Assembly: GCA_037892765.1 (NCBI GenBank)
Contig: JBBKBW010000003.1
DNA from: Clostridium_AQ sp900552125
GTDB lineage: Bacteria; Bacillota_I; Bacilli_A; Erysipelotrichales; Erysipelotrichaceae
Reading direction: 5' to 3' (one strand)
Length of the DNA stretch: 64,000 nt
Shown here piece by piece: positions 55,243-64,000 of this stretch. The notes beneath the pieces are model-generated. The model did not search any database. It was not told the origin of the DNA and saw only the letters and a program-made list of their open reading frames with translations. Each line of letters starts with the position of its first letter. Position 1 is the first letter of the stretch. The position numbers and the translations under genes are program-made.

Positions 55243-58200
55243 ATGGACAAAAAACAGCCTTATCGTATTGTCGCTTCCGGTAAAAAGGCAGAGCGTCGAG
55301 ATTACTCAAAAGTAAGCGGAAATCTAGAGCTGCCAAATCTGGTTGAGATTCAGACTGACTCCTTTGAGTGGTTCAAAAACCAAGGGATTGGAGAAGTTTT
55401 TAATGAAATTTATCCAATTCAGAACTATGGAGGAAACATCAAGCTGAAATTCGCTGGCTATGAATTTGGAGAACCTAAATTCAACGCAGAAGAATCAATG
55501 TACCGCGAATGTAACTACGCGGCACCATTGAAGGCACGTATGGAACTTGAAATAACTGATAACACCACTGGAGAAGTTATCAACAAATGGGAGGATGTGT
55601 TCTTAGGAGACTTCCCTTTGATGACTGAAACAGGTACATTTATTATCAATGGTGCAGAACGTGTCATTGTATCGCAGATCGTTCGTTCCCCAGGGGCATA
55701 TTTTTCCACTGGATACGAAGAAAAAACAGGAAAAGAGTCCTATTCTAGTGAATTGATTCCTAGCCGTGGTACTTGGCTGGAGTTTTTAACAGAATTGAAA
55801 AAGACGTCTACAGGACGTGTTTTAAACATGAGTATTGATCGTAAACGTAAAATGTTATCTTCTGTCTTATTTAAAGCTATTGGTATGTCCGTGGACTTAG
55901 ACAGAAAAGAAGATGCACATGATACAACACAAATTAAAACTTTCCTAAAAGCAATGGGAAGAGAAATTGTGGAAAACGTTGCGATTGATGATGAAAATCG
56001 TGAATTCATGGATCTTTATCTTACATTATATGCATCTTATTTTGGTAAGTATGAAGAGATTGAAAATACATTATTGGCTGACAAGGTAAAAACTACTCAG
56101 GAAGCCCTATTATCTATATATGAAAATCAGCGTTCAGATGAAATTCCAACATTAGATGGATCTATTACATTGATGAATGCTAAATTCTTCGATCCTCGTC
56201 GTTATGACTTAACAAAAGCAGGACGATATAAACTACGCAAGAAGCTGAATGCTATTAATCGTATTGATAAACATCATTTAGCTCAGGATATATTAGATGC
56301 AGATGGCAATGTCTACATGGCAAGCGGTACGATGATTAATCGTGATGAGAGAAATGCATTACGTAAAGAATTAGAAAAAGGTATGCATGTAAATGCATTC
56401 CCATTCAATCCTTTATTCAACCATCCTGATAAAGTTGTTGTGCCAAGCAGCAACCATTTAGGATTGATCGGTCGTGTTCTTGCAGGAGATGTAGAGTTAG
56501 AAGATGGAACTCTATATGAAGGAACTGTATTAAGTGAACAAGATGTAGAAGCAATTTCTAAAGGTGTTGAAAACGTTGCTGTACATGGTGGAATAATTGC
56601 GAAAAAAGTTGCATTGACAAGAGAAAATGTGAACGCAGTTCTTAACTATGGACAGAGAATGTATGCATTTGCTCGTTTAACAGACGCCAATGGTGAGGAT
56701 GTAGTAAATGAAGATGGTGATTTCTTCGTTGATGGATATACTCCTCGTCATAAACCAGATATGTTACCTGTAACAGCTGTTGATGAAATTAAAGCAAAAG
56801 TAAACAACGGTGCTGTTTTATATGCATGGTTAGTAGGTGCCGCAGTTCAGGAAGTATTGATTCGTGATCATGATGGTGCTGTATTAAAGATTATGGGAAA
56901 TGACCCATATGCTAATAAGCATACGATTACAATTTCTGATATGTATGCATTGTATTCTTATACTTTAAATATTATGGAAGGTGTAGGAGATACAGATGAT
57001 ATCGATATGTTGGGAAACCGTCGAATCCGTTCCGTTGGAGAATTGATTCAGAACCAGTTCCGTATTGGTTTAAGCCGTATGGAACGTGTTGTTAAAGAAC
57101 GTATGTCTATTGCAGATATAGCTACTTTAACTCCTAAAAAATTAACAAATATTCGTCCATTAACTGCAGCTATTAAAGAGTTCTTCTCTTCTTCTCAGCT
57201 ATCACAGTTCATGGATCAGCAGAACCCACTTGCAGAATTAACTAACAAACGTCGTATTTCTGCTTTAGGGCCTGGTGGTATTACGAGAGATCGTGCTAGT
57301 TACGAAGTTCGTGACGTTCATAGCTCTCACTATGGTCGAATCTGTCCAATCGAAACACCAGAAGGTCCAAACATCGGTTTGATTTCAAACTTAACTACTT
57401 ATGGTAAAATCAATGAATATGGATTTATTCAGACTCCATATCGTATCGTAAATCCAGATGGAACTGTACAGGAAGAAGCAATTTATTTATCTGCGGATGA
57501 AGAAGCAGATTATGTAATTGCACAGGCCAACGAGGTTGTAGAAGGTCGTTTAGTCAATGAACATGTCGTAGCTCGTAAAGCTGGAGATACAATTATCGCA
57601 AGACGTGAAGAAGTTGAATTGGCCGACGTTTCACCAAAACAGATCGTATCAGTTGCGACTGCCTGTGTACCTTTCCTAGAAAACGACGATGCTTCTCGTG
57701 CCTTGATGGGTGCCAACATGCAGCGTCAGGCGGTACCTTTATTACAGCCACATTCACCATATGTTGGAACTGGTGTTGAGTATAAGATTGCGAAAGACTC
57801 CGGTGTTGGTGTGGTTGCGAAAGAAGATGGAATCGTTGAATATGTCGATTCACAAAGAATCATCGTTAGCGAAAATGATGGAAACCGTAGAGAATATCGT
57901 CTACGCAAATTCCAACGTTCAAATGCTGGTACAAGCATAAATCAGAGCCCTATTATTACCAAAGGTGAAAGAATTGAAAAAGGAGATATCCTTGCCGATG
58001 GTCCATCTATGGAAAAAGGGGAACTGGCTTTAGGACAAAACGTAACTATCGCATATATGACTTGGTATGGTTATAACTATGAAGATGCGATCATCATGAG
58101 TGAACGTTTAGTTCGTGATGATGTCTATACATCTATCCATATCGAAGAATATGACATTGATTGTCGTGAAACAAAACTAGGACCAGAAGAAATTACTCGT

Positions 58201-59445
58201 GACATTCCTAACGTAAGTGAGAATGCATGCCGTAACTTAGACAGTCGTGGTATCATCATGGTTGGTGCTGAAGTTATGGAAGGAGATATTCTTGTTGGTA
58301 AAGTAACTCCAAAAGGTCAGAGTGAAATTTCTCCTGAAGAAAAACTGTTATTAGCAATCTTCGGTGAAAAATCTCGTGAAGTACGTGATAACTCATTAAA
58401 GGTACCTCATGGTGGAGCTGGTATCGTACATTCAATCCGTGTATTCAAACGAAGTGAAGGACATGATTTACCACCAGGAGTAAATGAAACAGTTAAAGTA
58501 TATATCGTTCAGAAACGTAAAATTTCTGAGGGGGATAAAATGGCAGGACGCCACGGTAACAAAGGTGTCATCTCTAAAATTCTGCCAGTTGAAGATATGC
58601 CATATATGCCTGATGGAACACCAGTTGATATCATGTTGAACCCATTCGGTGTGCCTTCTCGTATGAACATCGGTCAGGTACTTGAAATTCATTTAGGTTA
58701 TGCAGCTAAGAAACTAGGGGTAAAATTCTCTACTCCAGTATTCGACGGTATCAATAACCAGGAATTAAGTGATATCATGAAAGAAGCAGAGATGACTGTT
58801 GATGGTAAACAGGTACTTTATGATGGACGTACTGGGGAACCATTTGATGAACGTATTTCTGTTGGTGTTATGTATATGATCAAACTGGCACACATGGTTG
58901 ATGATAAACTGCATGCTCGTGCTACTGGACCTTATTCACTAGTAACTCAGCAGCCATTAGGTGGTAAAGCACAAAATGGTGGTCAGAGATTTGGTGAGAT
59001 GGAGGTTTGGGCATTAGAAGCATATGGTGCTGCTCATACACTTCAGGAAATCCTGACTGTTAAATCAGATGATATCGTAGGTCGTACAAAAACTTATGAA
59101 GCAATCATCAAAGGGAAAGATATTCCAGAACCTGGAATTCCAGAATCTTTCCGTGTATTAAAACACGAATTACAGGCACTTGCAATTGATGTGAAGATGC
59201 TTGATGAAGACGGTAACGAAGTGGATATTAATAAAGAGGATAATGGCGAAGCAACTGCCACTTTACCTCCAATCCATACTGAAGAAGCCGTTGATACAGA
59301 AGATGTAAAAGATTTAGATATTGAAGAGGAAGATGTAGTCGAAGCTCAAGATTCAGATGATGAAATTCTAATTGATGATGCGGAAGACTTCATGGAAGAT
59401 GAAGATATTGAACTGAGTGATGAAGAAATCGAAGAGGAGGCGTAG
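55243..59445 (+). CDS. rpoB: RNA polymerase beta subunit, with Asn at the rifampicin His526 position
   Basis: Catalytic subunit of RNA polymerase, 1400 aa from the ATG best spaced to AGAAAGGA (an ATG three codons earlier touches that site). The protein is longer than B. subtilis RpoB (1193 aa). Diagnostic blocks: IVSQIVRSPGAYFS, GDTDDIDMLGNRRIRSVGEL, SSQLSQFMDQQNPLAEL-TNKRRISALGPGG, IETPEGPNIGLI, GYNYEDAIIMSERLV, MAGRHGNKGVIS and GGKAQNGGQRFGEMEVWALE. The Asn in LTNKRRIS is residue 668 and takes the place of E. coli His526. Extra length comes from an insertion of roughly 130 residues before the conserved GDTDD block, plus a long acidic tail. GAGGAGG at its 3' end serves rpoC. Confidence 0.98.
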   Translation: MDKKQPYRIVASGKKAERRDYSKVSGNLELPNLVEIQTDSFEWFKNQGIGEVFNEIYPIQNYGGNIKLKFAGYEFGEPKFNAEESMYRECNYAAPLKARMELEITDNTTGEVINKWEDVFLGDFPLMTETGTFIINGAERVIVSQIVRSPGAYFSTGYEEKTGKESYSSELIPSRGTWLEFLTELKKTSTGRVLNMSIDRKRKMLSSVLFKAIGMSVDLDRKEDAHDTTQIKTFLKAMGREIVENVAIDDENREFMDLYLTLYASYFGKYEEIENTLLADKVKTTQEALLSIYENQRSDEIPTLDGSITLMNAKFFDPRRYDLTKAGRYKLRKKLNAINRIDKHHLAQDILDADGNVYMASGTMINRDERNALRKELEKGMHVNAFPFNPLFNHPDKVVVPSSNHLGLIGRVLAGDVELEDGTLYEGTVLSEQDVEAISKGVENVAVHGGIIAKKVALTRENVNAVLNYGQRMYAFARLTDANGEDVVNEDGDFFVDGYTPRHKPDMLPVTAVDEIKAKVNNGAVLYAWLVGAAVQEVLIRDHDGAVLKIMGNDPYANKHTITISDMYALYSYTLNIMEGVGDTDDIDMLGNRRIRSVGELIQNQFRIGLSRMERVVKERMSIADIATLTPKKLTNIRPLTAAIKEFFSSSQLSQFMDQQNPLAELTNKRRISALGPGGITRDRASYEVRDVHSSHYGRICPIETPEGPNIGLISNLTTYGKINEYGFIQTPYRIVNPDGTVQEEAIYLSADEEADYVIAQANEVVEGRLVNEHVVARKAGDTIIARREEVELADVSPKQIVSVATACVPFLENDDASRALMGANMQRQAVPLLQPHSPYVGTGVEYKIAKDSGVGVVAKEDGIVEYVDSQRIIVSENDGNRREYRLRKFQRSNAGTSINQSPIITKGERIEKGDILADGPSMEKGELALGQNVTIAYMTWYGYNYEDAIIMSERLVRDDVYTSIHIEEYDIDCRETKLGPEEITRDIPNVSENACRNLDSRGIIMVGAEVMEGDILVGKVTPKGQSEISPEEKLLLAIFGEKSREVRDNSLKVPHGGAGIVHSIRVFKRSEGHDLPPGVNETVKVYIVQKRKISEGDKMAGRHGNKGVISKILPVEDMPYMPDGTPVDIMLNPFGVPSRMNIGQVLEIHLGYAAKKLGVKFSTPVFDGINNQELSDIMKEAEMTVDGKQVLYDGRTGEPFDERISVGVMYMIKLAHMVDDKLHARATGPYSLVTQQPLGGKAQNGGQRFGEMEVWALEAYGAAHTLQEILTVKSDDIVGRTKTYEAIIKGKDIPEPGIPESFRVLKHELQALAIDVKMLDEDGNEVDINKEDNGEATATLPPIHTEEAVDTEDVKDLDIEEEDVVEAQDSDDEILIDDAEDFMEDEDIELSDEEIEEEA

Positions 59446-59448
59446 TAA

Positions 59449-62400
59449 ATGAGTGTTAATAATTTTGCCTCAATTCAGGTAAGCCTAGCTTCTCCTGAAA
59501 GAATCCACGAGTGGAGCCATGGTGAAGTAAAGAAACCAGAGACGATCAACTACCGTTCTCAGAAACCTGAAAGAGATGGACTGTTCTGTGAAAGAATTTT
59601 CGGACCTAGCAAGGACTGGGAATGTTATTGCGGAAAGTATAAAAAAGTACGCTATAAAGGTGTAGTTTGTGACCGTTGTGGTGTAGAAATCACAAAATCC
59701 AGCGTTCGCCGTGAACGTATGGGACATATTGAACTTGCTGCTCCTGTTGCACATATCTGGTATTTACGTGGTATACCAAGCCGTATGGCATTACTATTGG
59801 ATGTAACGCCAAAACAATTAGAAGAAGTAGTATATTTCGTATCCTGGATCGTAACTGATCCTAAGGATACGAAGCTGGAATATAAACAAGTATTGTCTGA
59901 ACGTGAATATCGTGAAAACATGGCTATTTATGGACCAGGAAGCTTTACAGCACAGACAGGTGCTGAAGCAGCTTTAACTTTATTAAAAGAAGTAGACTTA
60001 GATCGTGAATATAAACTGATTCAAGATGCATTACAGGGTGCACAAGGTGAAAAACGTAAAAAATTAATCAAACGTTTGGATACTGTAGAAGCATTCCGTA
60101 ATTCTGATAACAAACCAGAATGGATGGTAATGACTGTAATTCCAGTAATACCACCTGATTTAAGACCAATGCTTCAGCTTGATGGTGGAAGATTTGCGAC
60201 AAGTGATCTAAATGATTTGTATCGTCGAGTTATCACTCGTAACAATCGTTTGAAAAAATTATTAGAACTAGGTACACCTGCAATCATCGTACAAAACGAA
60301 AAACGTATGCTGCAGGAAGCTGTTGATGCTTTAATTGATAACGGACGTCGTTCAAAACCAATTACAGGAGCCGGAGGTCGTGCTTTAAAATCATTATCTC
60401 ACTCTTTAAAAGGTAAACAAGGACGTTTCCGTCAGAACTTACTTGGTAAGCGTGTTGACTTCTCAGGTCGTTCTGTTATTGCGGTAGGACCAGATTTGAA
60501 AATGTATCAGTGTGGTTTACCACGTGAAATGGCAATTCAATTGTTCAAACCATTCGTAATTAACGAAATTGTTAATAAAGAAATTGCAAGTAATCCAAAA
60601 ACAGCTGAAAAATTAATCGATCGTCAAGATCCACGTATTTGGGATATCGTTGAAAGTGTTATCGATGGCTATCCGGTATTAATGAACCGTGCCCCTACAC
60701 TTCACCGTTTAGGTATCCAGGCGTTTAAACCAAAACTAGTAGAAGGACGTGCTATGCGTCTGCATCCTCTAGTATGTACAGCGTTTAACGCTGACTTTGA
60801 TGGTGACCAGATGGCTGTCCATGTACCATTAAGTGAAGAAGCTAGAGCAGAAGCATTAGTTATGATGCTTGGTAGCAACAATATCCTAGGTCCAAAAGAT
60901 GGAAAACCAATCGTTACTCCTGGTCAGGACATGGTTATGGGTAACTTCTATCTAACAATGGAAGAAACAGCTGAAGAATTCTATCAGGAAGCAGACCGTT
61001 ATAATGCGGTTGACTGTCCTAAATCAGCTGCATTGTGGACTCGTTATGGAGATAATGAAGGACATGTGTATGGAAGCATTAACGAAATCTTAATGGCTTA
61101 TCAGACACAGCAAATTCATTTACACTCTCGTATTGCGATTCCTGCTCGTGCATTAAATAAAGACAGCTTTACAGAAGAACAAAATAAGAAATATTTACTA
61201 ACAACTGTTGGTAAGGTAATATTCAACAACATGTTCCCATCTGACTTCCCATTCTTAAATGAAGTTAGTGCAGAGAACTTTGTGGCTACACCAGATCGTT
61301 TCTTCCTAGAAATGGGAAAAGATGTAAAACAAGCAATTAAAGAAATGCCAATTACAGCCGCTTTCAAAAAGAAAGATTTAGGAAAAATCATTGGCGAAAT
61401 CTTTAAACGTTATTCTACAGAAAAAACAAGTGAAATTCTTGACCAGATTAAAGATATGGGATTCCAATATTCTACAGTAGCTGGTGTAACAGTTTCCTTG
61501 TCAGACATTGAGGTAGCTCCTCATAAAGAAGAACATGTTGAATACGGTAAACAAAAAGCCGAAGAATTAAAAATGCTTCGTAAGAAAGGTAAACTTACGA
61601 TGCAGGAATGGGAACGTCACTTAAATAAACTTTGGGCAGATGTTAAAGATGACATTGCTGAAGAATTATTAGGTAACCTTCCTCGTAAAAATCCAATTAG
61701 TATGATGGCTCGTTCAGGAGCTCGTGGTAATACATCTAACTTTACTCAGCTTGCTGGTATGCGTGGATTAATGGCTAAACCAAATCAGTCTAAATCTGCC
61801 AAAGGTGAATATGTACCTACCATCATAGAGGTCCCTATCTATTCATGTTTCCGTGAAGGTCTAAACGTGTCTGAGTTCTTTATCTCTACACACGGTGTGC
61901 GTAAAGGTCTAACCGATACAGCTTTGAAGACTGCGGAATCAGGATACTTAACTCGTCGTTTAGTAGATGTTGCTCAGGATGTAATCATCAAACAAGAAGA
62001 TTGTGGTACAGATAAAGGATATTGGGTAGAAGCGATTATAGATCGTAAAACTAATACTGTTATCGAAAGTTTATATGATCGTTTAGTAGGACGTTATAGT
62101 AAACAAGAAATAACTGATCCAAAAACAGGAGAAGTTATTATTGAAAGTGACGAATTCATTACTGATGAGTTAGCACAGAAAATTGTGGATACTGGTCTAG
62201 AAGGAATGTATATCCGTAGTGCATTTACATGTAAATCCATTTACGGTGTATGTAAAAAATGTTATGGACGCAATATGGCTACAGGTAAAGATGTAGAAGT
62301 TGGTGAAGCTGTAGGTATCATGGCTGCACAGTCTATCGGTGAACCAGGTACACAGTTAACGATGCGTACATTCCATACTGGTGGTGTTGCGAGTGCAGAT

Positions 62401-63300
62401 GGTGGAGATATTACACAGGGTCTTCCTCGTGTTGAGGAGCTATTCGAAGCTCGTTGTCCAAAAGGTGTGGCTGTATTAGCTCAGATTACTGGGGAAATTA
62501 CAGATATTCACCAGATCGATACAGGTTATGAAGTAACTGTATCAAATGATAAAGAAAGTATTGTTCATAAAGTAACTTTAATTCAGGCAATTCGTCCATG
62601 GATGAAAGTTGGAGCACATGTAGAAGCTGGAGATAAAATTACAGAAGGTCAAGTAGATCCAAAAGAATTATTGAAGGTTGCTGGCGTTCGTCAGGTGCAG
62701 AACTACATTCTAAAAGAAGTTAAAAAAGTATACCAGAGTCAGGGTATTGAAATCAGCGATAAACATATTGAGGTAATGATTCGTCAGATGTTAAGAAAAG
62801 TAGTTGTCTTAGAAGGCAATGATACTGAGCTTAACCCTGGTGTACAGATTTCATTAACTGAAATCACAAAAATTAATCGTAAAGCCTTATTAAGCGGTAA
62901 AGTCCCTGCGACATTTAAACCTGTATTATTAGGTATTTCTAAAGCTTCAGTAGAAACTGATTCCTTCTTATCTGCAGCATCATTCCAGGAAACTACGAAA
63001 GTATTAACTGATGCAGCAATTAAAGGTAAGAAAGACTATTTGATTGGTCTTAAAGAAAATGTCATCATAGGTAAACTGATTCCTGCAGGAACAGGTGTAG
63101 GTGATGAACGACCAATGAATAAAATTATCAAAGAAAAAGCAGAAGAATTAAAACGTCTTCGTGAAGAACGTAATCATAAAGAAGATGATGATAACTTCAT
63201 GGGTTATGTACCTTCTGAACCAGAACGTATTACAAGTGAAATGGTTCAAAAGATTATGGATGGAGAAGATGGAAATTCTGACACAGCAGTAGCTGAATAA
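59449..63300 (+). CDS. rpoC: RNA polymerase beta' subunit
   Basis: Second catalytic subunit, 1283 aa, starting three bases after the rpoB stop. YCGKYKKVRYKGVVCDRCGV is the N-terminal zinc site, KRVDFSGRSVIAVGPDL the rudder region, NADFDGDQMAVHVPLS the three catalytic Asp, GARGNTSNFTQLAGMRGLM the bridge helix, and GVCKKCYGRNMATG the second zinc site. Ends with a charged tail, then a terminator. Confidence 0.99.
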   Translation: MSVNNFASIQVSLASPERIHEWSHGEVKKPETINYRSQKPERDGLFCERIFGPSKDWECYCGKYKKVRYKGVVCDRCGVEITKSSVRRERMGHIELAAPVAHIWYLRGIPSRMALLLDVTPKQLEEVVYFVSWIVTDPKDTKLEYKQVLSEREYRENMAIYGPGSFTAQTGAEAALTLLKEVDLDREYKLIQDALQGAQGEKRKKLIKRLDTVEAFRNSDNKPEWMVMTVIPVIPPDLRPMLQLDGGRFATSDLNDLYRRVITRNNRLKKLLELGTPAIIVQNEKRMLQEAVDALIDNGRRSKPITGAGGRALKSLSHSLKGKQGRFRQNLLGKRVDFSGRSVIAVGPDLKMYQCGLPREMAIQLFKPFVINEIVNKEIASNPKTAEKLIDRQDPRIWDIVESVIDGYPVLMNRAPTLHRLGIQAFKPKLVEGRAMRLHPLVCTAFNADFDGDQMAVHVPLSEEARAEALVMMLGSNNILGPKDGKPIVTPGQDMVMGNFYLTMEETAEEFYQEADRYNAVDCPKSAALWTRYGDNEGHVYGSINEILMAYQTQQIHLHSRIAIPARALNKDSFTEEQNKKYLLTTVGKVIFNNMFPSDFPFLNEVSAENFVATPDRFFLEMGKDVKQAIKEMPITAAFKKKDLGKIIGEIFKRYSTEKTSEILDQIKDMGFQYSTVAGVTVSLSDIEVAPHKEEHVEYGKQKAEELKMLRKKGKLTMQEWERHLNKLWADVKDDIAEELLGNLPRKNPISMMARSGARGNTSNFTQLAGMRGLMAKPNQSKSAKGEYVPTIIEVPIYSCFREGLNVSEFFISTHGVRKGLTDTALKTAESGYLTRRLVDVAQDVIIKQEDCGTDKGYWVEAIIDRKTNTVIESLYDRLVGRYSKQEITDPKTGEVIIESDEFITDELAQKIVDTGLEGMYIRSAFTCKSIYGVCKKCYGRNMATGKDVEVGEAVGIMAAQSIGEPGTQLTMRTFHTGGVASADGGDITQGLPRVEELFEARCPKGVAVLAQITGEITDIHQIDTGYEVTVSNDKESIVHKVTLIQAIRPWMKVGAHVEAGDKITEGQVDPKELLKVAGVRQVQNYILKEVKKVYQSQGIEISDKHIEVMIRQMLRKVVVLEGNDTELNPGVQISLTEITKINRKALLSGKVPATFKPVLLGISKASVETDSFLSAASFQETTKVLTDAAIKGKKDYLIGLKENVIIGKLIPAGTGVGDERPMNKIIKEKAEELKRLREERNHKEDDDNFMGYVPSEPERITSEMVQKIMDGEDGNSDTAVAE

Positions 63301-63304
63301 TTTT

Positions 63305-63344
63305 AAAGGTATGTGGTAATCAATATATCACATACCTTTTCTTT
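63305..63344 (+). terminator. Terminator of rpoBC
   Basis: AAAGGTATGTG pairs with CACATACCTTT (11 bp), followed by TCTTT. Confidence 0.88.
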
Positions 63345-63346
63345 AC

Positions 63347-63375
63347 TTGAAAAGACTATAAAAAGAGCATATAAT
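63347..63375 (+). promoter_or_regulatory. Sigma-A promoter of the tRNA gene
   Basis: TTGAAA, 17 bases, TATAAT, 13 bases before the tRNA. Confidence 0.85.
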
Positions 63376-63388
63376 ACAAAATATAATT

Positions 63389-63478
63389 GCAGCAGTGGCA
63401 GAGTCTGGTTTAATGCACCGGTTTCGAAAACCGGCGTGCCGAAAAGCACCGAAGGTTCAAATCCTTACTGCTGCGCCA
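63389..63478 (+). tRNA. trnS(CGA): tRNA-Ser, anticodon CGA
   Basis: Acceptor GCAGCAG/CTGCTGC, encoded CCA, anticodon loop TTCGAAA within CCGGT/ACCGG giving anticodon CGA (codon UCG), and T arm AAGG-TTCAAAT-CCTT. A long variable arm closed by GTGC/GCAC is the class II sign of serine tRNAs. Confidence 0.95.
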
Positions 63479-64000
63479 TTATTTATATATTAAATAAAAA
63501 GAGTTAAATAAAGAATCTATAGTTTCTGATTATGATCTATGTGAAATAAATTTATAAATATTCAAAGACTATACTAAAATATTGAAACAAAGCAAATAAT
63601 ATTTATATGCATATATGAAGAGATTAAATTTATTCTGGGGAAGCATATGGATTACATAGTACTGATATTTATATGAATGAATATGGGAATGAGAATACTA
63701 ATATCTAATTGAAGAAAGATTATTATATTGCTTTGTATAAGAAATTATATAAATAGTGCGAATAAAGATATAAGAATCTAATGAAATAATAAGATGTATG
63801 AAGGAGATTAAAACTTTAATTGAAAAGTTATAAAAAAGCCCGAATTGCAAGCACAGACTGGAAATAAGACAAAAATAAGCTAATATTTATAGAAAATCAT
63901 ATTATTTGATACATTAAGTTTTTTTAATTCGTCTAAGAAAAGCTTTTCAGCTGAGGCTTTAACGAATTAACTTAATTTAGGTAGTTAATTCGTTAGCTTC
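63479..64000. other. AT-rich stretch without a recognisable gene
   Basis: About 520 bases with no open frame longer than some 25 codons and no clear ribosome site. One frame reads SGEAYGLHSTDIYMNEYG before a stop (about 63636-63690), which could be decayed coding sequence, but I cannot support it. The last 80 bases hold inverted repeats. Confidence 0.5.
63924..63994. repeat. Cluster of inverted repeats at the window end
   Basis: AACGAATTAACT (63961-63972) and AGTTAATTCGTT (63983-63994) are perfect 12-base inverted copies around 10 bases. TTAATTCGT also occurs at 63924-63932, giving three related arms. Could be a terminator, an operator or the end of a mobile element running out of the window. 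Confidence 0.5.

Noticed and set aside
63313..63507. Open frame of 64 codons running over the tRNA
   Set aside because: It covers the rpoC terminator, the tRNA promoter and the tRNA-Ser; no ribosome site.
1..64000. CRISPR array, insertion sequence, prophage or toxin-antitoxin locus
   Set aside because: No regularly spaced repeats, transposase, integrase or phage genes were found in the frames read.

Overview
The window is chromosomal DNA of a low-GC Firmicute. Strong AGGAGG ribosome sites, sigma-A promoters with 17-bp spacers, a glmS ribozyme, an L10 leader, and a rifampicin region of RpoB with Asn where most bacteria have His all fit the Erysipelotrichia side of the Firmicutes, close to the Mollicutes. 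TGA is used as a normal stop, so the code is not the Mycoplasma one. The placement is inference; no 16S rRNA is present. The window is ordinary chromosome with dense sugar-catabolism gene islands. No insertion sequence, phage, CRISPR array or integron was seen.

Layout. (1) 1-5.4 kb: a truncated LevR-type sigma-54 activator, then a textbook -24/-12 promoter driving mannose-family PTS IIB-IIC-IID and an AgaI-like amino-sugar-phosphate deaminase; no IIA is present. (2) 5.5-7.0 kb: an IMP dehydrogenase of the Tritrichomonas-like type. (3) 7.1-24.1 kb: two paralogous modules, each with a PRD regulator, split fructose-family PTS IIA/IIB/IIC and a ROK kinase, arranged around the glycolytic pair pgk-tpiA. 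The first carries a GH38 alpha-mannosidase, so it resembles a split version of the MngA/MngB mannosylglycerate system; the second carries two class II aldolases. (4) 24.2-34.0 kb: a cell-wall sugar salvage island: GH1 phospho-glycosidase, MurQ etherase, lactose-family PTS IIA/IIB/IIC, an esterase-like hydrolase, a small membrane protein, a MupG-like GH170 phospho-muramidase, a MurK-like kinase, a MurR-like regulator and AnmK. (5) 34.1-36.6 kb: a glycolipid glucosyltransferase, a VanZ-like protein and a site-2-type protease. (6) 36.7-38.8 kb, minus strand: glmS preceded by its self-cleaving ribozyme. (7) 39.1-44.3 kb: a branched-chain amino acid ABC transporter with a CBS-ACT protein. (8) 44.4-46.8 kb: a DeoR regulator divergent from hxlA-hxlB-cupin. 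(9) 47.0-51.8 kb: an iron alcohol dehydrogenase, an unrecognised membrane-anchored protein, a frameshifted phosphatase and a hydrolase. (10) 52.1-63.3 kb: rplKA, rplJL with leaders, an RsmC-like methyltransferase, rpoB and rpoC. (11) A tRNA-Ser(CGA), then about 520 bases without a recognisable gene.

How it works together: regions 1, 3 and 4 import sugars or amino sugars by PTS, regions 2-3 feed lower glycolysis and purines, and region 4 plus glmS form an amino-sugar node (MurNAc-6-P to GlcNAc-6-P by MurQ, with glmS making glucosamine-6-P when it is scarce). Several sugar promoters carry sites matching the catabolite-responsive element (cre), one perfectly and five with a single mismatch, which points to shared CcpA control. 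Most starts below were moved from the longest open frame to the start that best fits a visible ribosome-binding site.
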